The notes under the pieces are model-generated. The model searched no databases. It was not told where the DNA came from and was given only the letters and a program-made list of their open reading frames with translations. From positions 62,001 to 126,000 of the forward strand of contig JARFXM010000007.1 in the NCBI GenBank assembly GCA_029532625.1: a DNA stretch of 64,000 nucleotides, read 5' to 3'. The stretch is from Lomentospora prolificans (taxonomy: Eukaryota; Ascomycota; Sordariomycetes; Microascales; Microascaceae). The position numbers and the translations under genes were made by a program. Positions 41,422-52,380 of the stretch are shown one piece after another. The stretch's first letter is position 1. The number at the start of each line of letters is the position of its first letter.

Positions 41422-42659
41422 CTAAGCCTGCCTCTTGAAAGTGGCCCAAGATCCGATCAGGGCTCCTACAAGAGGTAGCATAGACCTCACGGCATGCAGC
41501 CAATTCCACGTCACCACAAGCTCCTTCGCATCTTCCAGGCTGATGGTGTCGGTTATTCTGCCCTTTGCCTCCAGGTCGAACAGGGTGTTATTAGTGGTGA
41601 GCATGAACATCAACGTATAAGGCACGATGGCCAAGGTGACGAGGCCAGCTGCCAAGTGGGCTTTCCAAGGCAGGCCCGAAGAGCGCCTCCTGAGGGTGAT
41701 GAAGCAATAAAGCGCAAACGTAGCGAGTGCGGTCGAGGGCATTTGGATATGGCCGTAATAAAACATGCGGACCCATTGCGTGAGGAGCTGAGAAGAGTGC
41801 GTGGAAGTCTGCAGTATGACGGGAATGGTGAGGATGGAAATGCACACCATGGCGCCTTGATCAGTGTTAGTTCGGAGACACCGTATCCATGTTTGTATCA
41901 TCTGGCATATTTTTCTCAGCACTTACCGGACAGCAATGCGCCCATGACTATAGCCACAACCTGATACAGTTCTGTGGAATCCTTTGGGTCCCAAAGACCC
42001 TTGGCGCCGTCCCGGTTATCAGCAAGATGGTCCATAGGGTCTTTCGGACCTGCGGCGCCCACCCGGTTATCAGCAAGTTGGTCCATCCATCCGACAGTTA
42101 TGCTAGAAACCGAATGTTAGCGAACAACCACCCGTGTTTTGTACATTTTGGCGATTCTCCCTGGTACGGAGAATTTGTTGATAGGAGCGCTCTGACTGAC
42201 ATGTTCCGCTTCCTATCAGCAGGTTCTTCGTGGTCTCCTCTCAGATGTCCTGCACACCATTCATCCTCCTTGAATCTTTGGTAGTCTTCAACGGTTTTGA
42301 ACACGACTTGCTCGATGCAGTCGATCTCGCTGGTGAGCGGAAGGAAAGAGTCACAGGCTTCGTTAACAAGCTCGCATACGCCATACTGGTTGTGAACCTG
42401 ATAGGCCCGTCAGTATTATGAAGCTGGCGGTTTCGGTTTCATCGAGGTGAACGAGAGCAATGCTAACCTGCGTCCAAAGAACGATGCCGTACTTTTGCCC
42501 TATATGGTTCATAGTAGAAGCTGAGATTTGCGACAGGCGGGTTAAGGAAGTCTTCTCGCTCAGGCTGCCTTGACGATAATATCCGCATATTGTCAGGCAG
42601 ATGAGCTTTCCCTCCTGACCCGAGGACGGCATCACGTCTGGGAGATTGTACCTAGGCAT
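41422..42659 (-). CDS. Fused EthD-domain / DUF1772 (anthrone-oxygenase-like) protein
   Basis: Exons 42659-42468, 42397-42201, 42102-41927, 41855-41422; 332 residues, all junctions in frame. The first half is an EthD-type domain: MPRYNLPDVMPSSGQEGK, LICLTICGYYRQGSLSE, QKYGIVLWTQVHNQYG, DCIEQVVFKTVEDYQRFKED, HLRGDHEEPADRKRN, then ITVGWMDQLADNR. The second is DUF1772: YQVVAIVMGALLSGAMVCIS, TQWVRMFYYGHIQMPSTALA, MFMLTTNNTLFDLEAKG, LVVTWNWLHAVRSMLPLVGA, with four hydrophobic segments. The third intron's donor is GTCAGT at 42200 (or GTACCA at 42167, also in frame), acceptor TTTCTAG after a CTAAC branch point. Read unspliced, the EthD frame would stop at 42098, only 11 bases before the next ATG. EthD-type decarboxylases and DUF1772 anthrone oxygenases act consecutively in emodin-type pathways. 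Confidence 0.8.
42009..42088. repeat. Direct repeat in the linker of the fused gene
   Basis: A ~25-base unit (CCCGGTTATCAGCAAG followed by A/T and TGGTCCAT) occurs twice about 52 bases apart. It is in the coding frame and duplicates the peptide MDQLADNR / MDHLADNR within the linker between the two domains. Confidence 0.85.
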
Positions 42660-44295
42660 AGTGGGCGTTGCAGAGTATGTGCAAAAGGCTTTTTTTTTTT
42701 TTTGTTTTTCGAATGGAATGGATTGGGGGCTAGCTGAGGGAGCCGGGCGCGCGGCTGGCCTTTCCATCATTCTCTCACGTTATAATCGTATAAAGTCGCC
42801 GCTACGTCATTCACAGGATCTGGTGATTTGCACACACAACTACTTTTCTAATCTAATCGTTAACTAAACCGTCGGTTGCGCATTTGCTGATGTAAACAAG
42901 ATGTGCATTTCGCCAAGTCTAGGCTCTGTTATTTATTATAATATCACCAAAATCGCCACGGCGTTTTTCCCTTTGGAGAAATGAGGGCGCACATCTAGAG
43001 CACCGCTAGGCCCGGATTGGCAGGCTCGCCTCGACACTCGATTTCGTCACCGGTAAAGTCTAAAGTATATCCAGCCTCTTCCATAATAAGATGATACGAA
43101 ACTTCGCGGCACCGCTTCTCGTGTCTGTTAGGTCTGGATGAGGCGATGTTGCTCACGTCCCTCAGCCTTGCTTGTTTCGCAGCGTCAAAGGGATATACCG
43201 GTCAATTCAAGGTCCAAAGGCGTTATTGAATATTCTATAAACACCCCTAGTATCAACAATTTGATGAAGGGCAACTCACAGATGAGAACGGCTCGCCAGT
43301 GTAGCTTGGCGGTTGCGAGGACTCCGACGTTGCGCTCGGTGTTCAGCAAGGCCGCGCCACGCCGAACGGCGGCGTCGGACTCGTAGTCTCCTTCGGGGTG
43401 AGCAGATTTGGCCTCCGTTTTGTCGAAAAACGGAGTTTGCGAGACTTTACGGGAGAGTTGGTCGGCCATCTCGGCGTGATCCAAGGGAAGATAGATGGGT
43501 TGAAGAACGTTTCGAAAATGATCCTCGCCCCATGATGGGCATTCCCAATCTGGAATCATAAAACTAACCGGGGGCCGCTCGACCTCGTTCGCATCTGGGA
43601 AAATGCAGGATATTATCCAGGGTATGCATACGGATAGAACGTCCCAAAGCATCGGGATAAAGTGTTTATTAGCCACCGGGCACGCCTGCTGCCTCTCTCT
43701 CTGCCACAGATCAATCGTCCATTCGAGTTTACCCCTGGTGACTCGGGCTTGGAAGCTTGGCTTTGGCGCTATTCGATTCGTATAGCTGGCTGGGGTGGAC
43801 AATCTGCTACCGCATCGGGACTAGTACTCTGATATTTTGGAGACATGTTCGGGTTATTAGCTTTCGCCCGGGAATTGGCCGTCGTTCGCATGGTGATACA
43901 CCGAGTCGCGCAACATACGGAATGCCAACGGCCCAGCAGCAAGCTCCTAATAGCGCGACAAAAATGATGGTTAAGATGGCATATCCTCAGAAAGTTGCTT
44001 TCACCGACGGATCCCCTGTCTCCCGCTTAGTCTTGAAAGGTGGACAGCTGGCTGGCGATTCCCCGCAGTTCCGCATCGAGACTAGGCCGCGTCGAGTTCG
44101 GCGATATTATCATTAGTCCAAGGTTGGTGTCCACTCTAACGTTTCTCTCCTCCACTCACAATTTTCGCGCCTGCCACTGTTTCTCTTTCTTCTTCGAATA
44201 GAATATCCACTCATCACATTGTTACCACTGGACAGCCGTTGAGGTGGACAGAGGCAACGTCCGCCCACTTTGACCTTGTGCAGCGCCGCGTCGCG
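42660..44295. other. Divergent upstream region; possible transporter N-terminal fragment
   Basis: About 1.6 kb between divergent gene starts. A minus frame from the ATG at 43469 to a GTGAGT donor near 43278 reads MADQLSRKVSQTPFFDKTEA and ends KLHWRAVLIC, resembling the cytosolic N terminus and first helix edge of fungal MFS transporters, but no following exon could be found. A hydrophobic minus stretch near 43930-44010 (GYAILTIIFVALLGACCWAV) is preceded by a stop. Neither is callable as a gene. A T-run of 15 lies at 42690-42704. Confidence 0.35.
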
Positions 44296-47045
44296 ATGAA
44301 CAGGCCAAGGCTGAATGCGTTCTCCTGTAGCCAATGCACCAAGTCATTCTCGCGCCAGGAGAACCTGATTCGCCACTCAAGGAATCGTAGTGCCCCCCTC
44401 CTGTCGTGAACCTTTTGCTTCGCCCGCAAGTAAAGCCACTCATGTATTAATCTAACAGTAGATTCTAGATAGAGCTGTAAGACCCTATCGTTGCTCAACA
44501 TGCGCCAAAGATTTCGCCCGCAGCGACCTTCTGGCCAAGCACAAGAAGCTACATGGCAAAACAACGGAGCCCCAGAGTCAGAGCCAGAGTCAGAGCCAGA
44601 TCCAGAGCCAGAGCCAGAGCCAGAGCCAAGCACCACTTGATTCCATCACAATTGGCAACTCGAATTTGAGTCATTTGCCTTCTCCTAACGCCGATGTTGT
44701 GACATCGAACCAGTCGAACAGCGGGCTACCCGGCCAAGTGTTTAGCCAGCCTCAACCTCAAAATGTCAGAGACGTGAATGCCTCTTACCTCACAGCTTCG
44801 TCAAATCCTCCACCGGCCACTCCCGACCATATTAATCCATCACCCTACGTCAGCGAGAGCCAACAAGTCCCTTACTTTGACTTTTCCTTCTTCTCCAGAC
44901 CAGAGGACCCGCTTGCAGGGTCTTCAGAATGGTTCTCTGGGGAGTTTTACGAGGCAATGGAGGAGACCAATCATGATTTGGGCACTTCGGTTGACATCTA
45001 CCAGAGTAATAATAATCTGTTCCCTCCTATGCCACTCAGCAGGAGCCATGCTCAGCCCAACGCGTCCGCGCCTCGACTCTCCGGGACCAACAGCTCAGGT
45101 ACAAGTCAGCTATTAGGCTCTCTCGTAAATCCCGATGCCGCGTCGCGTCCCCCATCGCCGCCCAACGAGGCATCAGAGGAGGACCGGCAACCATTCGCGT
45201 GGAATCCCAGGTCGCGCCCTTTACCTGCCTCGGGCCCGATATCGCTAGAGGGAAATGATCCCTTGTTTCTGAATCACGATCCAAGATTCGACATCACGGA
45301 ATCGGTGCGCAGGAATATAGAACAATTTTTAACGTCTCCGAATCAATCCGACGCACAAAAGAGCTTCTCTCTCCCATCCTTACGCATAGTCAACGCCTTT
45401 ATCGGACTTTTCTTCCGGCACTTTTATCCCCACGCCCCCGTCTTGCACCTCCCGACGCTGAAGAGCAATGAACTATGTTGCCCCCTGTTAGCCGTCTTCA
45501 TAGTCATCGGGGCCATGCATAGTAGGCTAAGACGGTCGTTGAGCTTTGCGATCACGGCCTTGGACCGCATCAGACGGAATTTGCAGCTGGCCATTGAGAA
45601 TGACAACGCCCTCATGCGAGACCAGCACATCATATACGCATCCGCCCTTGTCTGCCACATCGGCTTATGGTGCGGGAACAAGCGGGCGTTCGAGCTCGCC
45701 GAAGTGTCTCGCAGCGCCGCAGTGACGTACGTCCGGCGACTTCCGAAACATCCGAGTTCGACGCAGTCAGACGCTCCGGATCCCGAGGTCAAGGCAACTT
45801 GGACCCGGTGGGTCAGCTACGAGAGCCAGAAGAGGCTGCAGTGGTTCGTGTACATGGTGGACGCTCAGTTCCCCAGCTTGCTCAACATGTCACCTATGAT
45901 GTACTTCTCCGAGGTGATAGCTTGGGAGTGTCCATGCGACGAGTATTTCTGGCACGCCCCTACCTCGCGCCGCTGGAAGAGCTTGCTCGGCGCTGCGTCG
46001 TGTCCTCCCGCGCCGACGTTTGCTGTTGCGGCAGCGCCGTTTTTGGGGATGCTTGAACGACGACCGTGTGTCAAAATGCCTTGTACGGCGAAGTTGAACC
46101 CGTGGACTTCTTACCTTGTTATGACTGCTATGGCTTTCAAGACCTTTGAATATTCCCAACAGGTCAACATGCGCAGCCAGATGGCTATTTTCGACACGGA
46201 CGAGTCGGACGATTCGGATGAAGGCGTACGAGGAACCGCTGTAACGAAAAATACTCCTTTTCTCGTTGCCTTTCGACAAAATCTCATTGGTGAGTTGCCC
46301 TTTCTGGTCCGTCTCTGGCCCATCTAACTAGTTGGTGGGCACTATTAATATTAATATTGTGAGTGCAGATGGATTCGAGCTGTGGGAGAAACGGTGGCCC
46401 TGTTCCGCCAAAGACAACCCACGCATGGAGGATTCGGACAGATATTTCTGCAAATCCACGATCCTGCTGCACCATCTATCAAAACTCAACATGCATGTTT
46501 CCATCACAGACCTGCAAGAAGCCATGGGGAAAGACGGCCCCGTGAAGACGACGCTGGCGGCCAATCGTTTGAAAGAGTGGTTCGCGACGCGTCCTCCCAC
46601 CATGGAGTCGCCAGAGACGGTCGACATCCCGGGATCGCACTCCGCGGACCGGCCAGACTTTGCGTTGCTGGCGGCATCGGAAGCACTCCAGATTATTGGT
46701 CTAGTGTTGGGGATGCCTCTTGAGGAAAGAGGCACGCCTCTAAGCGTGATATGCCTGTTTTTATCGCACGTTGCGCTCTGGGCGCTCGAGAGGACGGCCT
46801 CGGCCGAGTCGAAGCTGCTGATTTCGCGGATGCGCCGGGCGGCCGGTCTCGATCAACGGTTGCAAGAGGAATTTCCTAGCTTGCAAGTCGGTGACGCAAG
46901 TATGAATGCGTCGCGCGGCGGCAGTGCGCAATCTGGGGCGGGCTGGATTCTTAAACACTGCGCTATGGCGCTGACCAAACTTGGCACATGGGGATCGGCG
47001 TTAAACTTGGCCGTCATGTTACAACATCTTTCGGAGATGGAATGA
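44296..47045 (+). CDS. C2H2 zinc-finger regulator with fungal transcription-factor domain
   Basis: Exons 44296-44386, 44469-46289, 46369-47045; 862 residues. Splicing the first intron completes the histidine of finger 1 and brings two tandem fingers together: C11-x2-C14-x12-H27-x3-H31 and C39-x2-C42-x12-H55-x3-H59 (FSCSQCTKSFSRQENLIRH; YRCSTCAKDFARSDLLAKHK). Directly after comes a Ser-Gln repeat encoded by a hexanucleotide repeat, a Pro/Ser-rich disordered region, then the fungal-specific regulator domain (FFRHFYPHAPVLHLPTLKS, VFIVIGAMHS, VYMVDAQFPSLLNMSPMMYF). The second intron is GTGAGT..GTGCAG. Start is the first ATG before finger 1. A nuclear DNA-binding regulator; the GH78 gene 730 bases downstream on the same strand is a candidate target by position only. 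Confidence 0.9.
44572..44628 (+). repeat. Coding hexanucleotide repeat (CAGAGC)n
   Basis: About nine imperfect CAGAGC/CAGAGT units in frame encode alternating Gln-Ser immediately after the second zinc finger. Imperfections (one ATC codon) suggest it is not freshly expanded. Confidence 0.9.
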
Positions 47046-47774
47046 TCTGACCCTGTGGCATATTAGTGAGGATACAGAGGATACACTTGTTGTGTCCGAT
47101 TCAAGCAAGTAGACAAAACTGGTTTACAAGTACTGATCCACAATATAATAGATCAATGACGAAGCTTCGTGCCATTCTAAGCCGAGCAGAAGGCCTCCTT
47201 TCTTTAATGGATGATAAAACCCATGTGTGCAATTCCCCGCCCGGTTAATTGCCCTGCCCTTGGTCTAATAGCAGTTGACAGAAGGACGGCCAGCGGTGAC
47301 TCGGACTCTCCGGTGGAGGACAAGGGAGTGGACAGTTGGGTGGACAGGTGGACACTCGACAATGAGGAGACAGATAAAGGATATTACCTGCACCTGCACT
47401 TCCGCAGAGCGTGGCAGTACGTAACGAGAGGTGCTAACACGCTTCCCATCCAATGTCCGTCGAGATACCGAACCTCCACAGGGAATTCCGGGAGTTCTCC
47501 AAGACCAGTCGTACGGCGCGTGCGGGTGCGCTAGTGGAGTAACGAGGCTATCCTGTCCACCCTTGGTCCGAAGATCCTGGTATAGCGGGGAGGTGGACAG
47601 CAATTGTTCCATGTGCGGATGTTGTCCCAGTCCCGTCTTTTATTTCCGTAGATCCCACCTCGGGAACACGTTTTCTCCTCATAAATACTGCATTTGGACG
47701 CTCTTGGAAACCAAGAAAACCAATTGGAGCCAAAAGCAGCATAATCCTGTCTCTGCAGCAAGGGTCTCGCCATC
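47046..47774. other. Intergenic, upstream of the GH78 gene
   Basis: About 730 bases without a supported gene. The stretch contains several GTGGACA boxes (47322-47354) in close succession, which might be regulatory, but no known operator is recognised. Confidence 0.4.
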
Positions 47775-50201
47775 ATGACAGCTCCTTTCCTACCTGCTAC
47801 CGCTCAATGGATCTGGGCGCCGAATTATAGTGACGATGTTGACCCGGGGCGCTTTGTGTTGTTCCGCCGCGTCTTCGAGTTACAGAACGCAATACCTCAA
47901 GGTAAAGTCTTGCTTTGCGTCTCCGCTGACACACGGTATCGCCTGTACCTCAACGGCAAGAGCATCAGCTTTGGACCGTGCAAGAGCTACCCTGGCCGGT
48001 GGAACTACGAGGAAGTGGACATTGCCCCTTGGCTAAGACAGGGACGGAATGTGCTCGCAGCGCGCGTCCTTCGGCTCTCTCCCTCGCAGCATGGCTGCCT
48101 CTCTATGATGCGGACACCCCTACCTGGACTAATCGTTCAGGCTACTATTGAGGTATTATTGATATCCGTCTACCAAAATCCCTTACCGGCCCGCAAGACC
48201 ATCTTTAACTTAGTCTATTAGGGCCAAGATATCAGCACCAATGATGCATGGCGATCGAAGATTGATGAGGCCACTACCCTTATCGGAGATAAAGAGTGGG
48301 ATTTCCGCCTCGGCCCTTGCTTCCTCGGCCTCAACGAGAAAGTCGATGGAAAAAAGCTCGAAACGGGCTGGCTAGACGCCGACTACGACGACTCAGCCTG
48401 GCAAGGTGCCACTATCAAGTCGTATCGCCGCAAAATGTCCCCTGCGCAGGAGTTCCCACGCCTTTTCCCTCGCGAGATCCCCGCCATGACCGAGACGCCG
48501 CGAGAATTTCACAGGGTCGTGAAGAGCTCTGGCGCGGTCTCCTTTGAGCAGTGGTCGCAGTTCTTGTCGGGCAAGAGTGGCACCATAATACCGGCTAAAT
48601 CAAATATCTCGGTGGACATTGAGGCTGAGACACTTACTACTGGCTTCTTAGACTTCTGTGCCACGGCAGAGAACCAAAAGGAGCCGGCCACTATTCAGAT
48701 TCTATACTCCGAGTGCTACGAGTCGCCTATGGATAATGGTGAGCCTCGCAGGAAAAGAAACAGAGTTGACTACGAAGGCGGCCAGCTCTACGGCGCATCA
48801 GATTGGTACACCCTTCACGATGGGGTGAACCATTACTCTCCTTTCTGGTTCCGCGCCTTCCGTTACATTCGTCTCACCATCAATACGGGTGACGCACCTG
48901 TCAAACTGGTATCCCTTTCCTATAGGCAAACCCACTACCCGCTCGATATAGTAGCGGGTGTCAGTACTTCGAGCCCTCTCTTCTCCAAACTCTGGGACAT
49001 TAGCGTGACCACGCTTCAGAACTGCATGCACGAGACTTACGAGGATTGCCCCTACTACGAGCAGCAGCAGTTTGCAATGGACAGCCGCAGCCAGATCCTC
49101 TTCACGTACGTATTATCCGGCGATGACCGCCTCGCGCGAAAGACCATGCGCGAATTCCATGCGTCGCGCCGAGACGACGGCCTGATCGAAGCCCAGTGGC
49201 CAAGTCCTGCCCGGCAAACAAACATGCCATCGTTCTCACTCTTTTGGGTGCTCATGGTGCACGATCACATGGTGTACTTTGGAGATGAGTCGCTTGTCAA
49301 GGATTATATTGGCACCGTGGACGGCATCCTAAATTACTTTGATAAACGGTTGAACAAGTCGGGGCTCGTCGGTCGCTTCGAGGCGGATTGCTGGGGCTTC
49401 GTCGATTGGGTCGACGGGTGGTTTACCCCAGGACACGGCTTCCTGGGCGCAGCTATCCCCAAGGCCTACTATTCCAAAGGCGCCGCAACCTTCCACAGTC
49501 TCCTCTACGCCTATGCCCTGCTCCAAGCCCGCGAGCTATGCCTATTCCTCGGCCGCCGCGATACCGCAGACGAGTATTCCGCCCGGCACCAAGCCATCAT
49601 CCGAGCCGTGCGGATCCACTGTCTCGACGCATCCACCGGCGTCTTCCTCGACGGACCGGGCGCAACTGGCGAGCTAAGCCAGCACACGCAGATATTCGCC
49701 GTTCTCACCGGCTGCGTCCAAGGCGACGCTGCAAAGGATCTAATCACGCGCGCCATCCTGGAGCCGGGTACCATGGCCAGGGCCAGCTTCGCGATGAGCT
49801 TTTACGCTTTCCGCGCGGCGAGCGCCGCCGGGGCTTACGAGGCGTGCTGGGCGGAGCTGATCAAGCCTTGGGAGAAGATGGTGGAGCAAAATTTGACGAC
49901 GTGGGCGGAGAGCGAGAGTATGGCGCGTAGTGACTGCCATGGGTGGAGTGCAACGCCGCTCTACGAGATTGCCACAGAGATTCTGGGCGTGAGGCAGCGG
50001 AGTGATGCGTACGTGAAGCGGCTGGGGCTTGGCGGAGCGGGTATCCAGATTGCGCCGAGGCAAGGATTGCTCGAAGATGTTCGCGGCCGGGTGTGTATCA
50101 AGGCTTCGAGCCAAGGGCAGCCCGGCGAAGTGGTGGAAGTAGCCTGGCACCTCGGGGTTAAGCCCAGGGTTTTGAGCAACGCTGAGGTCGACATCATATA
50201 G
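47775..50201 (+). CDS. Glycoside hydrolase family 78 (alpha-L-rhamnosidase type)
   Basis: Exons 47775-48152 and 48222-50201, intron 69 bases (GTATTA..CTATTAG), 785 residues. N-terminal beta-sandwich (QWIWAPNYSDD, GRFVLFRRVFEL, RYRLYLNGKSISFGPC, LRQGRNVLAARVL), a second sandwich (WLDADYDDSAWQGA; WFRAFRYIRLTIN), then the alpha/alpha barrel with ETYEDCPYYEQQQFAMDSR at about residue 397 and the conserved acidic loop DCWGFVDWVDGW at about 512. GH78 enzymes release terminal rhamnose from pectin or rhamnosides by inversion, using acidic residues in these loops. No signal peptide (MTAPFLPATAQWIW), so probably intracellular. A GH43 gene, now broken, follows on the same strand after ~50 bases. Confidence 0.92.
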
Positions 50202-50251
50202 ATGTCTTTTCCAACGGCGGGCGCATGGACGACCAAGATACTTGAGCCTAC

Positions 50252-51446
50252 TGTCACTATCAAGATCCCCTGGGTTCGATCCAGATCCCTCCGTCTGTGT
50301 AGTGATTTAGACCGGACATTCTGCCTCGTCAACCCGTCCTTCCACCTTTTTCCAGGGCTGCCAATTTACGCGTCCAAGGATCTCCAAACGTGGGAGCATA
50401 TCGGTATATTTTCCCTTGCGTAGCAAGCAAAAGCTAAACTCATCCGCTAATCTTCTGCAGGAACACCATCAACCGTCCTGAACAGCTCAAACTGAACGAG
50501 GCCTTTGTCCACGGGTTCCCGATTGGACAAGACTGCCTAGTCGCCGCCGGTGGCCGCTTCGCGCCGACGATACGCCACCACGATGGGGTACTTTACGTGA
50601 TTTGCACAAATACTCGATTCGGTTGTGGCAGTCTGCTCACCGAGAAGTTTTACGCCACGAGCACCAATATATGGGCTGACGAGTGGAGCGACCCGGGGTT
50701 CGATTTCCAGGGCATTGATCCCAGCTTTTTCCTTGACGATGGCGGCAAAGCGTACATCCAGGGGTCGTGGCGTACCAGTGCCATACAGGACTCGAAATGT
50801 ACGATTCGCCAGTTGGAAAGGGACATCCAAGCCCAGGAACCCGTCGGAGAAGCGCGCGAGATATTATGGACGGGCTACGCTTTCCAAAGACGACGTGGAG
50901 GGGCCGCACCTGTACAAGAAAGACGGCACCTATTACTACCTTGTCGCAGCCGAGGCGGGTATTATGTTTTCTAACCATATGATGACCGTTGCGCGATCTG
51001 CTCGTCCGTGGGGCCTTTTCGAGAGCTGTCCCGTGCCGCTGTTGACGGCAGAAGGGCATCCGGGCAGTATCATCCAGTACCTCGGACACGGGGACTTGTT
51101 CCAAGCTCCGTCCGGATCTTGGTGGGAACCCGTAATTGAATCCCGTAAGACAGCTGGCCAACAGCCGCTGAGTCGTTATTATCCCCTTGGCCGGGAAATG
51201 TTCTTGGTTCCCATCGAGTGGCCGAGCGGCGAATGGCCCAGGCTTGGCTTCCCTTTTTCTGAATTCCTCGTCGAGGAATATTCTTCTGTCTTCGCAAGCT
51301 CAACATGGCTCTCGCAAAACTGTCCCACTTTGAACCAGCCTCAGCCTCCTCATCTAGTGTCCAACGTCTCCGCGTCGGACTCAACATCTGGAAGAGTTAC
51401 TAGGTTCAACAGAAAACCACAGGCTCACTACTATCCGCTGTATTAA
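50252..51446 (+). pseudogene. GH43 glycosidase pseudogene (beta-xylosidase/arabinofuranosidase type)
   Basis: Ordered GH43 sequence spread over three frames: PGFDPDPSVCVV (with the catalytic base Asp region), shift, TFCLVNPSFHLFPGLPIYAS and KDLQTWEHIG, an apparent intron 50411-50460 whose junction is one base out, INRPEQLKLNE, FAPTIRHHDGVLYVICTNT, GIDPSFFLDDGGKAYIQGSW, shift near 50885, DDVEGPHLYKKDGTYYYLVA (catalytic acid region), SIIQYLGHGDLFQAPSGSWW and YPLGREMFLVPIEWP. At least two frameshifts are certain. Motifs needed for catalysis survive at sequence level, so decay is recent. No secretion signal visible. It begins about 50 bases after the GH78 stop codon. Confidence 0.85.
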
Positions 51447-51918
51447 AACGGTCATCCAGGATATTCGGTTAATTTTAGAATATTCTAACTCGGAGAAATG
51501 GCTCCATGTGGCGAGTAGACGCACGCATATATTTTCTGTTTCGATGAGGACCTAATTGTAGTATTAAAGTGGCACCTCTACAGAGGGCTTTATCGATGCC
51601 TATCCCTCCGAAATTGCAAGTGCGGTCTTCTTTTTTTGGTTGATCTGGTGATACTTCCTCTGCCTCATTCCGCCAGCGCTTCTATTGTGCGCCCTAAGGC
51701 TGCGGCAACCTGCAACAATCCTGTAGATCTGACTCACTTACTTCCATCCATAGATGGAGCTTACAAGGCTGATGGCGTATGTAGGTAATCGTCGATAGCC
51801 CTCGTCTTGCACTTATCACTTACCACCAGTGACCCCCCGAATCCATTGAATTCGCACTGCACCACATAATGCAAAACTACAGCTCCAGCCAGTAGCTCCA
51901 CATACTATTACCTCCAAT
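51447..51918. other. Intergenic; nothing recognised
   Basis: About 470 bases between the GH43 and F-box pseudogenes without a supported feature. Confidence 0.45.
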
Positions 51919-52380
51919 ATGAATATACAGAAAGAAGAACCTAGCATGGATTCTACTATGAATGAGACTGTGAGCCTGGGAAATCTACTAGCCGAGCTTA
52001 AGCTCCAAATCCTCCTGAGCATATTAGACCTAGCATCTTTACGATCGCTCGTCCATGCTTCCCCTGTAATATAGCATACCCAATACTGACTCTCGCGCGA
52101 TATTATTCTTCGCACTTGCATGGAGTGCGATTTCGACAGTTATATCACGGACGTGTAGGCCAATCTGATGTCAAGAGTGCCGGTTCTCGGATCGCTCCAA
52201 ACCGACGTGAACATCACCAACTTCCTCAAGCCCTATCAGGGATAGCTGTCGGCTCCGGCTCCGGGCCTGGACGTAATGAAGCAGTTCCCCGGCGGCCAAA
52301 TCCCTATGGCTCGTTTGACTTTGGGGTCGAGCACGAAGGTAAGCTTACGATAACCAGCCGTGTATATCTTGTATGAGTAC
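51919..52380 (+). pseudogene. F-box-like protein pseudogene
   Basis: From ATG 51919 the frame reads GNLLAELKLQILLSILDLAS then LRSLVHASPV, the usual opening of fungal F-box proteins (LPxELxLxILxxLDLxSLxxLVHASP), then stops at TAG, TGA, TAG and TAG while continuing as RDIILRTCMECDFDSYI and SLQTDVNITNFLKPY in the same frame. Family members continue for several hundred residues; similar debris may extend to about 52700. Multiple in-frame stops rule out function. Confidence 0.6.

Noticed and set aside
42086..42098. Two separate genes (EthD and DUF1772) with 11-base spacing
   Set aside because: A consensus intron joins them in frame and restores the conserved EthD C terminus; separate genes at 11 bases are implausible here.
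43278..43802. MFS transporter gene on minus strand
   Set aside because: Only the N-terminal cytosolic part is suggestive; no helices follow. Kept only as a remark.
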